NCBI RefSeq assembly: GCF_013391105.1
Contig: NZ_CP058335.1
Location: forward strand, 930,001 to 994,000
Direction of reading: 5' to 3'
Source: Natronomonas salina
Lineage (GTDB): Archaea; Halobacteriota; Halobacteria; Halobacteriales; Haloarculaceae
Length of the DNA stretch: 64,000 nucleotides
Shown here piece by piece: positions 8,535-16,153 of the stretch (the stretch's first letter is position 1; every line of letters begins with the position of its first letter). Below the pieces are notes generated by a model, which was not told the DNA's origin, made no database searches, and saw nothing but the letters and a program-made list of their open reading frames with translations. The translations under genes were made by a program, and so were the position numbers.

Positions 8535-9412
8535 TCGCCGGTCGATTCGGCGGCCTCCGGCGCCTCCGCCGGGTCGACGACCTCGCCGGTCTCCGGGTAG
8601 ACCCCGACCTGGTCGCAGAGGTCGGCCATCGGACAGGCCTCGGGGTCCTCGAGGCAGGCCGGCTTGCGCGCGGTGCAGTACTCGCGGCCGAACTGGATCA
8701 TGGCGGTGTGACCGAAGCCGCACTTCTCGGCGGGGACGTCGCGCTCGAGGTGTTCGCGGACGGCCTCGTGGTCGGCGTCGGCGGGCGCGACGCCCAGCCG
8801 GCGCGCGATGCGGTGGACGTGGGTGTCCACGGGGAAGACGCCGCCGCGACCGCCCGCGAACAGCAGGACGCAGTCGGCCGTCTTCGGCCCGACGCCCTTC
8901 ATGTCGAGCAGCGTCTCGCGGACGGCCGCGGGTTCGGCGACGGTGACGAACTCGTCGAAGCCGTCCTCGCCGCCGTACTCGTCGACGATCCGCTCGGCGA
9001 GGCGGATCAGGGTCTTCGACTTCTGGTTGTAGAGGCCCGCCGAGGAGATGGTCTCGGCGAGGTCGTCCTGGGAGGCGTCGGCCAGCGCCGCCGCGAGGTC
9101 CACGTCGTCTCGCGGCTCGCTCCGTTCACCGCTCGACCGTTCCGAGGCGCGTGGCGCCTCGCTCCCCCCGTATCGCTCCATCAGCGCGTCGTGGGCCGGC
9201 TGGCTCGCCTTGTCGGAGGTGTTCTGGCTCAGTATCGTCCGGACGAGACACTCGAAGGCGTCGCGGCCGCCGTAGGTCTTCTGCCAGTACAGCTCCCCCA
9301 AGCGGTCGACGACGCGCTCGGCGCGCGATCCCGCGTCGTTCGGGTCGAACTCGTCGAACGCGCCGCCGCCGGCGGTCCCCCCGGAGATGTTCTCGGCGGG
9401 TTCGTCGTTCAT
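8531..9412 (-). CDS. nth: endonuclease III family DNA glycosylase with insertion
   Basis: The protein has 293 residues with start ATG 9412. The helix-hairpin-helix MKGVGPKTADCVL carries the catalytic Lys and VDTHVHR the catalytic Asp of HhH-GPD DNA glycosylase/AP lyases, which excise oxidised pyrimidines in base excision repair. The C-terminal cluster motif is CTARKPACLEDPEACPMADLC, four Cys with spacing 6-6-5 rather than the usual 6-2-5, still likely to hold [4Fe-4S]. Between YGG and VDLAAAL there is an extra Ser/Glu/Arg-rich segment EAPRASERSSGERSEPRDD at about 82-100, encoded by hairpin-forming repeat-like DNA. A second, more canonical paralogue is at 41033-41716. Confidence 0.85.
   Translation of the reverse strand: MNDEPAENISGGTAGGGAFDEFDPNDAGSRAERVVDRLGELYWQKTYGGRDAFECLVRTILSQNTSDKASQPAHDALMERYGGSEAPRASERSSGERSEPRDDVDLAAALADASQDDLAETISSAGLYNQKSKTLIRLAERIVDEYGGEDGFDEFVTVAEPAAVRETLLDMKGVGPKTADCVLLFAGGRGGVFPVDTHVHRIARRLGVAPADADHEAVREHLERDVPAEKCGFGHTAMIQFGREYCTARKPACLEDPEACPMADLCDQVGVYPETGEVVDPAEAPEAAESTGD
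9112..9160 (-). repeat. repeat-related hairpins inside the endonuclease III gene
   Basis: Read on the minus strand, GAGGCGC-cac-GCGCCTC (9144-9160) is followed by GCGGT-gaacggagcga-GCCGC (9112-9132). The second has an 11-nt loop that fits the loop consensus of the intergenic repeats R1-R4. The segment encodes an in-frame low-complexity insert in the glycosylase. Confidence 0.5.
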
Positions 9413-9471
9413 ACCCACGCGTTAGGACCCCCACCTCAAATGCGTGTCCGACGCCGCTCGTCGCCGTCGGG

Positions 9472-9918
9472 TCAGCAGCTCTCCCGGGCGGGTCCGAACG
9501 CGACCTTGTAGTTGCCGTTGGCCTTGCACTCCTGGATCGACCGGATGACGTACGTCTCGTCCTGGACGAGTTCCGCCTCGTTCGGGATGACGTACATCGA
9601 CGCGTCGGACTCGTCGTCGTCGGAGTCGCAGTACTGTATGTCGTACAGGAGGTACGTCTGGTCGGCCGACTCCCCCGACATACAGCTCGCCGCTCGCGTG
9701 GCCGATTCGGGCATGGACGACAGCGTGAAGGGACGGTTCCGGTCGGGCTCCTCGTCCACCTGCGCGCGGCCGCCGCGCTTGTTCGAGGTCGCGGCGCTGC
9801 TCGAGAGGCCGCCCGAGACGCTCCCGGTGACCGCACCGCCGGCTGCGAGCGCGCCGGTCGCCACCGCGCCGTTTCGAAGGATGCTACGTCGACTCAGGGT
9901 AGGTTCGTCGTCGGTCAT
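9472..9918 (-). CDS. Tat-exported hypothetical protein
   Basis: The 148-residue product starts with LSRRSILRNGAVATGALAAGG at residues 8-28, a twin-arginine signal (RRSILR) with hydrophobic stretch and no lipobox, so it is probably exported folded and may stay anchored. The mature part has five cysteines (in ASCMSG, IQYCDS, IQECKAN and the C-terminal RESC), which could form disulfides or bind metal, and an acidic DSDDDES patch. I do not recognise the family. It stands alone between endonuclease III and a Tat lipoprotein protease, all on the minus strand. Confidence 0.65.
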   Translation of the reverse strand: MTDDEPTLSRRSILRNGAVATGALAAGGAVTGSVSGGLSSSAATSNKRGGRAQVDEEPDRNRPFTLSSMPESATRAASCMSGESADQTYLLYDIQYCDSDDDESDASMYVIPNEAELVQDETYVIRSIQECKANGNYKVAFGPARESC

Positions 9919-10046
9919 GGGGTCTCCGGCTCCGGTGAGCCGGGCGGACGTACACGCAACCGGTTGGAAAGCCTTGTACCTGCAGTGCCCGGGGGATTAA
10001 GTCGTCTAGAACCCGACAAGATTGAGGCGGCGGTGGGATTCCGCGG

Positions 10047-10829
10047 TCAGCGCCAGCCGTCGACCCGGTCGAGGACGGTCTCGATTGGCGCCGCCGTCGT
10101 CTTCCCGACCTGGGGCAGCCGGGTGAACACCTCGTCGGAGCGGGTGTGCGGCGAGTTCTCGGGGGCGGTCGTTCCGCTGACGAGGCCGACGACGGTGCCG
10201 TCGGCCGTCAGCAGCGGACCGCCGCTGTTGCCCTGCGAACTCGGGACCGTCGAGAGCAGCCAGTCGATGCGCTCGAGGTGCTGGTCGTACCGCCCCGCCG
10301 AGATGATCCACTTGCCCGTCCGCGAGGGGTGGCCGATGGTCAGCAGCGGGTCGCCGCTGGAGAGGTCGTCGCTGCTGCCGGTCGGCAGCGCCTCGAGGCC
10401 GGAGATGTCGGTCCGGAGGAGGCCGACGTCCGGGTCGAGGTCGGCCTCGTAGTCGACCGTCTCGGCCTCGCCGGTCTCGCCGCCGAACGTCTCGACGGTG
10501 AACGTGTCGCCGAGTTCGGCGACGTGGGCGTTCGTCACGACGTAGCCGGCATCCGCGTCGAGCACCCAGCCCGTCCCGCTCCCTCGGCCGTACTCGAGGT
10601 GGAGGACCGACTCGCGCGCCTCGACGGCCGTCTCGCGCAGGCGCTCGCGGGTGGCGTCGTCGAACTCCGGTTCGCCCTCCGAGACGAGGTCCGGTCCGGA
10701 CTGCTGTCTGACCCGGTCGACCTCCGTCCGGACCTGTTCGAGCCCCTCCCGGGCCGAGCAGCCCGCGAGGGCGCCGGCGACACCCGCGGCGCCGACCGAG
10801 AGGAGTCTCCGTCGCGTGAGATCGGACAT
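10047..10829 (-). CDS. trypsin-like serine protease, Tat lipoprotein (S1C/DegP-like, no PDZ)
   Basis: The 260-residue product starts MSDLTRRRLLSVGAAG and has LAGC at about 21-24, a Tat signal followed by a lipobox, so it is probably lipid-anchored outside the cell. The triad is visible: His in VVTNAHV, Asp in DPDVGLL and Ser in QGNSGGP, the arrangement of DegP/HtrA-type proteases. The usual C-terminal PDZ domain is absent; the protein ends about 45 residues after the catalytic Ser. A likely role is extracytoplasmic protein quality control or processing. An AT-rich GAGAATCTACTT about 28-35 nt upstream may be its promoter. Confidence 0.85.
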   Translation of the reverse strand: MSDLTRRRLLSVGAAGVAGALAGCSAREGLEQVRTEVDRVRQQSGPDLVSEGEPEFDDATRERLRETAVEARESVLHLEYGRGSGTGWVLDADAGYVVTNAHVAELGDTFTVETFGGETGEAETVDYEADLDPDVGLLRTDISGLEALPTGSSDDLSSGDPLLTIGHPSRTGKWIISAGRYDQHLERIDWLLSTVPSSQGNSGGPLLTADGTVVGLVSGTTAPENSPHTRSDEVFTRLPQVGKTTAAPIETVLDRVDGWR

Positions 10830-10913
10830 ACCAGTCGTACTCGGCGCGGAGGCAAGTAGATTCTCCCATCCAACGGTCGAAATCGGGCGTCCGGCACGCT
10901 CCGCGACGGCTCG

Positions 10914-11327
10914 TCACTCCACCCGGAGGACGCACTCCAGGTCGGCGCCGCCGGCGAGGGCGTCGACGAGCGCCCGGTCGACGTCGGCCGCGGCGGCGTC
11001 GGCCGCCACCATCACGGTCCGGTCGTCGACGTAGTCGCTGGTCCGGCCGACCAGGCTCCGGTCGCTCTCGAAGGTCAGTTCGGGGTGGCCGCGGCCCCGG
11101 ATCACCTGCTCGTGGCCGTCCGCGCGGAGCGTCGCGGTGATGGTCGCCTCGCTGGACCGGCACGCCTCGACGAACGCCTCGTCGAAGTCGGCCGGGACCG
11201 CGTCGGCCTCGACGGCGAGGATGCAGTCGCCCGCGGGCGTGAGCCAGTCGTCGCTCGTCAGCTCGAAGGTGCTCGCGTGCTCGGCGCCGACGTTCTCGTG
11301 GCCCGTGGCCCGGACGAGTTCTTCCAT
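10914..11327 (-). CDS. DUF371 family protein
   Basis: The protein has 137 residues and begins MEELVRATGHENVGAEHAST; the G-H-x-N-V and LTPAGDCILAVEAD segments are characteristic of the archaeal DUF371 family, a small conserved protein of unknown function. The length is normal. A TATA-like GTATAAAAACCC lies on the minus strand at about 11393-11404, giving a leader of about 50 nt. No functional partner is evident from the neighbours. Confidence 0.8.
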   Translation of the reverse strand: MEELVRATGHENVGAEHASTFELTSDDWLTPAGDCILAVEADAVPADFDEAFVEACRSSEATITATLRADGHEQVIRGRGHPELTFESDRSLVGRTSDYVDDRTVMVAADAAAADVDRALVDALAGGADLECVLRVE

Positions 11328-11426
11328 GCCGGGTGGGACTGCGGGCGGCCACTTCAGCCGTCCGCTCTGGGCCGCCCGGCCGCTCGAGAGCGGGTTTTTA
11401 TACTGCGCCGCGGCGTGTGGTAACCC

Positions 11427-11465
11427 CTATCGTTTGATTTCGCGGTGCTTGGTAGCTCCTTTCAT
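11427..11465 (-). CDS. possible 12-residue micro-ORF with Shine-Dalgarno
   Basis: The minus strand reads MKGATKHREIKR then stop. GGAGGT lies eight bases before the ATG, an almost perfect Shine-Dalgarno sequence, and an AT box (TTTAAAAA) lies about 20-25 nt upstream. The peptide is strongly basic, unlike typical acidic haloarchaeal proteins. It could be a translated small peptide, a leader ORF for the DUF371 gene downstream, or chance. Only conservation in relatives would decide. Confidence 0.3.
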   Translation of the reverse strand: MKGATKHREIKR

Positions 11466-11483
11466 GGGTGTGGACCTCCGGAA

Positions 11484-11493
11484 TTTTTAAATA
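11484..11493 (+). promoter_or_regulatory. symmetric TATA box, coiled-coil gene (and possibly micro-ORF)
   Basis: TTTTTAAATA is nearly palindromic and could seat TBP in either direction. On the plus strand it would start a transcript near 11510-11515, leaving a leader of about 140 nt before 11652. On the minus strand it lies just upstream of the 12-codon ORF. Confidence 0.5.
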
Positions 11494-11651
11494 CGGCAAC
11501 CCAGTAGTAACGAGTACCAGAACGCGTCCGGCGTTCGGCAGCATCGTCAGCCGACCAGAATGACAGGTCAAACCTTCCTTGTACGGCGACCGAACCGCTC
11601 GGTAGCCCTTGCTGTCCGCGGCCGGAGCGGTAATGGAGTAGAACGATAACC

Positions 11652-12542
11652 ATGGCTGAGTCAATAGACGAATCCAAGAACGTAGAACTGACAGACGACG
11701 ACCTCGAGAACAAGTCCAAGGGGCAGCTCATCAAGCTCGCCGGGCAACTCCGCGACCGGCGGAACGAGCTGAACCAGATGGCCTCCGAGCGGGCCTCGAA
11801 GCGCGACGAGCTCAACGCCAAGACCCGCGAGAAGGTCGACGAGGCCCAGGAGCACCGCGAGAAGCGCGACGAGCTCAACGAGCAGGTCCAGGAGCACAAA
11901 GAGAAGCGCAACGAGCTCAACGCCGAGGCCAACGAGCTGTTCGACAAGGTCGACGACCTCAAGGACGACCTCGAGCTCAACGAGGGCAAGAGCGTCGACA
12001 AGCTCAAAGAGGAGATCGAGGAACTCGAGTTCAAGCAGCAGACCGAGGTCCTCTCGACCGAGGACGAGCGCGAACTCATCGAGAAGATCGAGGACAAGCG
12101 CGAGAAGCTCTCCGACCGGAAAGAGAAGCTCGACCAGGGCGGCGACCTCGAGGAGATCAAGGAGGAGGCCCAGGAGGTCCGTGCGGAAGCCTCCAAGCAC
12201 CACCAGAAGGTCACCGAACTCGCCGACAAGGCCCAGGAGCACCACAACCAGATGATCGAGGCCTACCGCGAGGCCGACGACATCCGCGACGAGGCCGACG
12301 AGTGGCACGAGAAGTTCGTCGACGCCCAGGAGGCGGCCGACCGCCACCACGAGGACTTCGTCCGCGTCCAGAAGCGCCTGCGCGAACTGGACAAGGAGGA
12401 GGAGGAAGAGCGCAAGGGCGACCGCGCAGAGGAGCGCGAGGCCGCCAAGGAAGAGGCCGAGGAGATCTACCAGAAGTTCAAGGAAGGCGAGACCCTCGAC
12501 ACCGAGGACCTGATGAAGCTGCAGAAGGCCGGCAAGCTGTAA
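11652..12542 (+). CDS. archaeal coiled-coil protein (COG1340-like)
   Basis: The 296-residue product is almost entirely charged and helical, rich in Glu, Lys, Asp and Arg, with heptad-like repeats such as KRDELNAK, KRDELNEQ and KRNELNAE (residues about 55-95). It matches the archaeal coiled-coil group COG1340; some databases label haloarchaeal members phosphoserine phosphatase, but no phosphatase motif (DxDxT) is present, so that name should be avoided. Its role is unknown; ribosome or RNA association has been suggested only by distribution. It has its own promoter and a long leader, and it converges on dnaJ. Confidence 0.8.
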   Translation: MAESIDESKNVELTDDDLENKSKGQLIKLAGQLRDRRNELNQMASERASKRDELNAKTREKVDEAQEHREKRDELNEQVQEHKEKRNELNAEANELFDKVDDLKDDLELNEGKSVDKLKEEIEELEFKQQTEVLSTEDERELIEKIEDKREKLSDRKEKLDQGGDLEEIKEEAQEVRAEASKHHQKVTELADKAQEHHNQMIEAYREADDIRDEADEWHEKFVDAQEAADRHHEDFVRVQKRLRELDKEEEEERKGDRAEEREAAKEEAEEIYQKFKEGETLDTEDLMKLQKAGKL

Positions 12543-12613
12543 CCCCGGACGCTACTTTCGGCTCGCGTTTTCGACCGTGCTGATTCCCGGATAGTGCCCA
12601 CTTCGTGATCGCC

Positions 12614-12792
12614 GAGCATCCGCGAGCGAAGCGAGCGGTTCACCGCGCCCGAACGTAGTGAGGGCGCGGCCTTTTTCATCGACGTTCGTCAGAGCGAAGC
12701 TCTGACGCAGCCCATCAGAAATCGAAGATTTCTGAGGACGTTTTTCGAGGAGTGGGTCGCGCGGAGCGCGACCCCGACGAAGAAAAAGGTCG
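12614..12792 (+). repeat. modular hairpin repeat R1
   Basis: In order: block A (GAGCATCCGCGAGCGAAGCG.. to GGTTCACC), hairpin CCGCGCCC-gaacgtagtga-GGGCGCGG (12643-12669), block C CCTTTTTCATCGACG, hairpin CGTCAGAG-cgaag-CTCTGACG (12687-12707), hairpin TCAGAAAT-cgaag-ATTTCTGA (12715-12735), block D GACGTTTTTCGAGGAGTGG, hairpin GGGTCGCGC-gga-GCGCGACCC (12754-12774) and block E CGACGAAGAAAAAGGTCG. It fills the gap between the convergent coiled-coil gene and dnaJ. The U-rich block C after a stable hairpin could terminate transcription. The same architecture recurs at R2, R3 and R4. Confidence 0.75.
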
Positions 12793-12793
12793 G

Positions 12794-13944
12794 TTAGAAG
12801 GAGTTCTTCAGCTTCTCGAAGAACCCCTGCTCGACGTCGATCTCCTCGCCGCCGGCTTCGGCGAAGGCCTCGAGTGCCTCCCGCTGCTCCTCGTTCAGCG
12901 ACTCGGGTGTAACGACCCGGACCTGGACGTAGAGGTCGCCGTGACCGCGGCGCTGGAGCCGGGGCATGCCCTTGCCCTTGAGGCGGAAGGTCTCGCCGCT
13001 CTGGGTGCCCTTCGGGATGTCCATCTCGACGGCGCCGTCGAGCGTGGGCACCTCGACGGTGTCGCCGAAGACGGCCTGCGGGAACGAGATCGGGTGGCGG
13101 TACTGCAGGTCGTCGCCGTCGCGGTCGAACTCGGGGTGGTCCTCGACCTGGACCTCGACGAGGAGGTCGCCGTTCCGGGCGCCGCGCTCGCCGGGCGCGC
13201 CCTCGCCGTCCATCCGGAGGGTCTGGCCGCTCCGGATGCCGGCCGGGACCTCGACCTGCAGGGTGGCCTCGTTGCGGACCTGGCCGTCGCCGCGGCAGGT
13301 CGAACAGGTCTCCGAGTAGATGGTGCCCTGGCCCTCGCACTCCCGGCAGGTCTGGGTCTGCTGGACGCGGCCGAGCGGGGTCTGGCGGACGGTGGTCTGC
13401 TGACCGCGACCGTTACAGGCCGGGCAGGTCCGGGAGTCGGCCTCCGGCGGGTGGCCGGCGCCGTCGCAGTCGGGGCACTGCTCGGGTCGGGTGACGGTCA
13501 GCTGCTTCGTGACGCCCTCGTAGGCGTCCTCGAGGTCGACGGCGAGGCGGGTCTTGAGGTCGGCGCCCTGCTGGGGGCCGGAGCGGGAGCCGCCGCCACC
13601 GCGCCGAAGAACTGCTCGAAGATGTCGTTCATCCCGCCGCCGCCGAAGGGGTCCTGGCCGCCCATCCCGCCCATGCCGCCGGCGCCCCGGCCGCCGGAGT
13701 CGGTCGCGCCGCGCTTGTCGGCCTGCTCGAAGCGCTCGTGGCCGAGCTGGTCGTACATCTGGCGCTTCTCGTCGTCGGTCAGCACCTCCTTGGCCTTCTG
13801 GACCTTCTTGAACTTCTCCTCGGCGTCCGGTTCGTCGGAGACGTCGGGGTGGTACTCCGAGGCCTTCTCGCGGTACGCCTTCTTGATCTCGTCCTCGCTC
13901 GCGTCCCGGGAGACGCCCAGCACCGAGTAGAAGTCCTCGCTCAT
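12794..13944 (-). pseudogene. dnaJ: chaperone DnaJ, interrupted by a one-base frameshift
   Basis: The first frame (from ATG 13944) encodes the J domain ([23 protein letters not shown] at about 32-34), which stimulates DnaK, and a Gly-rich linker up to FEQFFG. At 13601-13602 one base is missing in a GGC/GGT run; the rest continues in another frame to 12794. That frame encodes the four zinc-binding CxxCxGxG motifs (CPDCDGAG, CPACNGRG, CRECEGQG, CSTCRGDG) and the C-terminal substrate-binding domain ending KLKNSF. Restoring one base gives a normal full-length DnaJ of about 384 residues. A sequencing or assembly error in the GC run is a real alternative to true inactivation. A TATA-like CTTTTCAAG lies about 35 nt upstream. 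Confidence 0.85.
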
Positions 13945-14035
13945 TCGTTGTGGGTGCTAGACGATTGAGGTACTTGAAAAGAACGGGTCTGGGTCACGAA
14001 CTGACGCCGCAGCGACACGAGCCGGGCTGCGCGAA

Positions 14036-14045
14036 TCGTTAACAC
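14036..14045 (+). promoter_or_regulatory. TATA box of the Rieske fusion gene
   Basis: TCGTTAACAC is centred 27 nt before the ATG at 14068, which predicts a leaderless transcript. It lies in the divergent region shared with dnaJ. Confidence 0.5.
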
Positions 14046-14067
14046 GATGTGACCCGTTGGGGACGGT

Positions 14068-15861
14068 ATGGCCGCCGAGAACTACGTTCCAGTCTGCGAC
14101 CTGGGGGAACTGGAGGCCGAGGGCCGCACCGTCGTCTCGGAGGACGGACAGGCCATCGCGCTGTTCTTCCACGAGGGCGAGGTCCACGCCGTCGACAACC
14201 GCTGTCCGCACATGGGGTTCCCGCTGGTCCGGGGCACCGTCGAGGAGGGCGTCCTGACCTGCCACTGGCACCACGCCAGGTTCGAACTCGAGGCGGGCGA
14301 CACCTTCGACCCCTGGGCCGACGACGTCCAGACGTTCCCGGTCGAGGTCCGCGACGACCGGGTGTACCTCGACCCGGACCCGGAGCCGACCGTCCCGCCG
14401 GCGACCCGCTGGCGCAACCGGCTGGCCGACGGCCTCCAGGAGAACATCTCGCTGGTGCAGGCGAAGGCCATCCTGGGGATCGACGACGCGGCGCGGAGCA
14501 CAATGGACGAACCAGACAGCGATGGGAGCGAGCCGAATGACGACCGCGGCGACGGCTTCCGGACGCCGCTGGAGACGGCCGTGGACTTCGGGACGAAGTA
14601 CCGCGCTTCCGGCTGGGGCAGCGGGTTGACGACCCTCTCATACATGGCCGAACTCTACCCACAGGTCGGCAGCCGGGACCGACGCCGGGCGATGTTCGCC
14701 GGGGTCCGCGCCGTCGCCGACGACGTGGCGGGGGAGGCGCCGCGGTTTCAGCAGTACGCCTTCGAGAACCGCGACCTCTCGAAGGGGCGCCTGAAGTCCT
14801 GGTTCCGCGAGAACTGCGAGGTCCGCGACGAGGACGGCGCCGAGCGGACGCTCCTCACCGCCGTCGAGACGCTGCCGCGAGAAGACGTCGTCGAGATCCT
14901 CGTCGCCGCCGCGACCGACCACCTCTACGTGAACGCCAGCCACACGCTGGACTTCGTCAACAGCGCGCTCGCGACCCTCGAGCACCTGGACTGGGACGAG
15001 CACGCCGCGCCGGTGCTCGCCTCGACCGTGCCGCTGTTCACCGACGCGACCCGCTCCGAGGAGCTCTCGTCGTGGCGCCAGCCCGTCGACGTGGCCGAAC
15101 TCTGCTTCGACGCCCACGACCGCCTCGAGGACCTCGTCGCCGCCGGTCGCGGCGAGCGCTGGACGGAACCTGAGGGGTTCGTCGAGACCCTCCTGTCGGA
15201 CGACCCCGAGGCGATCGTCGACGCGCTCTGCGGCGCCATCGCCGACGGCGCCACCCAGCGGGAACTCACCGACGCCGTCGCCCGCGCGGCCACCCGTCGC
15301 GTCGCCCACTTCGCGACCAACAACGAGTTCAACGACTGGGACACCGTCCACCACACGCTGATGTACGCCAACGCCGCCCACGAAATGGCCGGCCGAACCG
15401 ACGCCGTCGAGGTCTACCGCGCCTGCTTCGACGGCGCGATCAGCGTCTACCTCGACCGGTTCCTCAACAGCCCCCGCGCGCCGGTTCCCGAGGCCGGCGG
15501 CGACCGCGACCCGGAGGCCGTCCGCGCCGAGTTGCTCGAGGCCTTCGACGAGCAGGGCCAGGTCGAGCGCGCCGCCCGCCTGGTCGTCGAGCACTTCGAG
15601 TGCGGCGGCGACCCGGCGGCCCTCCGGCGCGTCCTGGGGCGCGGGCTGCTGCGGGAGGACGCCGGGTTCCACACCCTCCAGAACGTCTCGGCTGCGTTCC
15701 GGCGCTTCGACGGCCTCGACGACGAGGCCGAACGACGGCTCGCGCTCGTCGCCGGCGCCCGCTACCTCGCGGCCCACACCCCCACGCGCCGGGAGCACGA
15801 GCAGACCTTCTCCATCGCGACCCGGCTCCACCGCGGCGAGCGCCTCCACGAGTCCGAGTGA
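14068..15861 (+). CDS. Rieske [2Fe-2S] protein fused to a large helical domain
   Basis: The product has 597 residues. Residues 1-110 form a Rieske ferredoxin domain with the ligand boxes CPHMGFPL (Cys46, His48) and CHWHHARF (Cys65, His68). A linker with an acidic DEPDSDGSEPNDD stretch follows at about 149-161. The remaining 430 residues are Ala/Leu/Glu-rich, probably all alpha-helical, with His/Asp-rich segments such as NEFNDWDTVHHTLMYANAAHEM (given in part) that could bind metal. No membrane segment is seen, so it should be a cytosolic redox protein. The helical domain matches no family I can name. It lies between dnaK and dnaJ on the opposite strand. Confidence 0.75.
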   Translation: MAAENYVPVCDLGELEAEGRTVVSEDGQAIALFFHEGEVHAVDNRCPHMGFPLVRGTVEEGVLTCHWHHARFELEAGDTFDPWADDVQTFPVEVRDDRVYLDPDPEPTVPPATRWRNRLADGLQENISLVQAKAILGIDDAARSTMDEPDSDGSEPNDDRGDGFRTPLETAVDFGTKYRASGWGSGLTTLSYMAELYPQVGSRDRRRAMFAGVRAVADDVAGEAPRFQQYAFENRDLSKGRLKSWFRENCEVRDEDGAERTLLTAVETLPREDVVEILVAAATDHLYVNASHTLDFVNSALATLEHLDWDEHAAPVLASTVPLFTDATRSEELSSWRQPVDVAELCFDAHDRLEDLVAAGRGERWTEPEGFVETLLSDDPEAIVDALCGAIADGATQRELTDAVARAATRRVAHFATNNEFNDWDTVHHTLMYANAAHEMAGRTDAVEVYRACFDGAISVYLDRFLNSPRAPVPEAGGDRDPEAVRAELLEAFDEQGQVERAARLVVEHFECGGDPAALRRVLGRGLLREDAGFHTLQNVSAAFRRFDGLDDEAERRLALVAGARYLAAHTPTRREHEQTFSIATRLHRGERLHESE

Positions 15862-15906
15862 GCGGCGGCCCCGGCGTTTATGGGTTCCCCAGCCGAACAG
15901 CCGACC

Positions 15907-16065
15907 ATGCCAGAGGTGCACCTCGACCAGGAGACCGTCGACCGGCTGGACACGCTCCGGGTGGAAGACGAGTCCTACGACGAGATCGTGACGGAACTCA
16001 TCAACATCTACGAAGCGGAGGAGATGACCCTCTTCCACGGCGGCGACCAGGTCGGTCCGGACTGA
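15907..16065 (+). CDS. small DUF7557-type protein (possible antitoxin-like)
   Basis: The 52-residue product begins MPEVHLDQETVDRLDTLRVE and contains SYDEIVTELINIYE, the short strand-helix-helix pattern of ribbon-helix-helix or antitoxin-like haloarchaeal proteins (V-x-L-x-x-E-T-x-x-x-L-D-x-L ... S-Y-D-E-I-V). No toxin gene lies next to it; the upstream neighbour, 45 bp away and in the same direction, is the Rieske fusion. It may be cotranscribed with that gene. DNA binding is inferred only from the pattern. Confidence 0.65.
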   Translation: MPEVHLDQETVDRLDTLRVEDESYDEIVTELINIYEAEEMTLFHGGDQVGPD

Positions 16066-16153
16066 CCGGGCCGAAGCGGCGGCTTCTTCGGTAGTCTCGC
16101 TCGATAGCGCGGAGAAAATCGAACTCGGTCGGTAGCTACAGCGAGCGGGGGAG

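Larger units (their letters stand above)
11328..11651. other. regulatory region between DUF371 and the coiled-coil gene
   Basis: This 324 bp divergent region holds a strong symmetric AT box at 11484-11493, a second minus-strand TATA near 11393-11404, a 12-codon minus-strand ORF (11427-11465), and about 140 nt of potential 5' leader before the ATG at 11652. No tRNA or known structured RNA was recognised in it. Confidence 0.5.

Noticed and set aside
11652-12542. Annotation of the coiled-coil protein as phosphoserine phosphatase
   Set aside because: No HAD motif (DxDxT) anywhere; sequence is coiled coil throughout.
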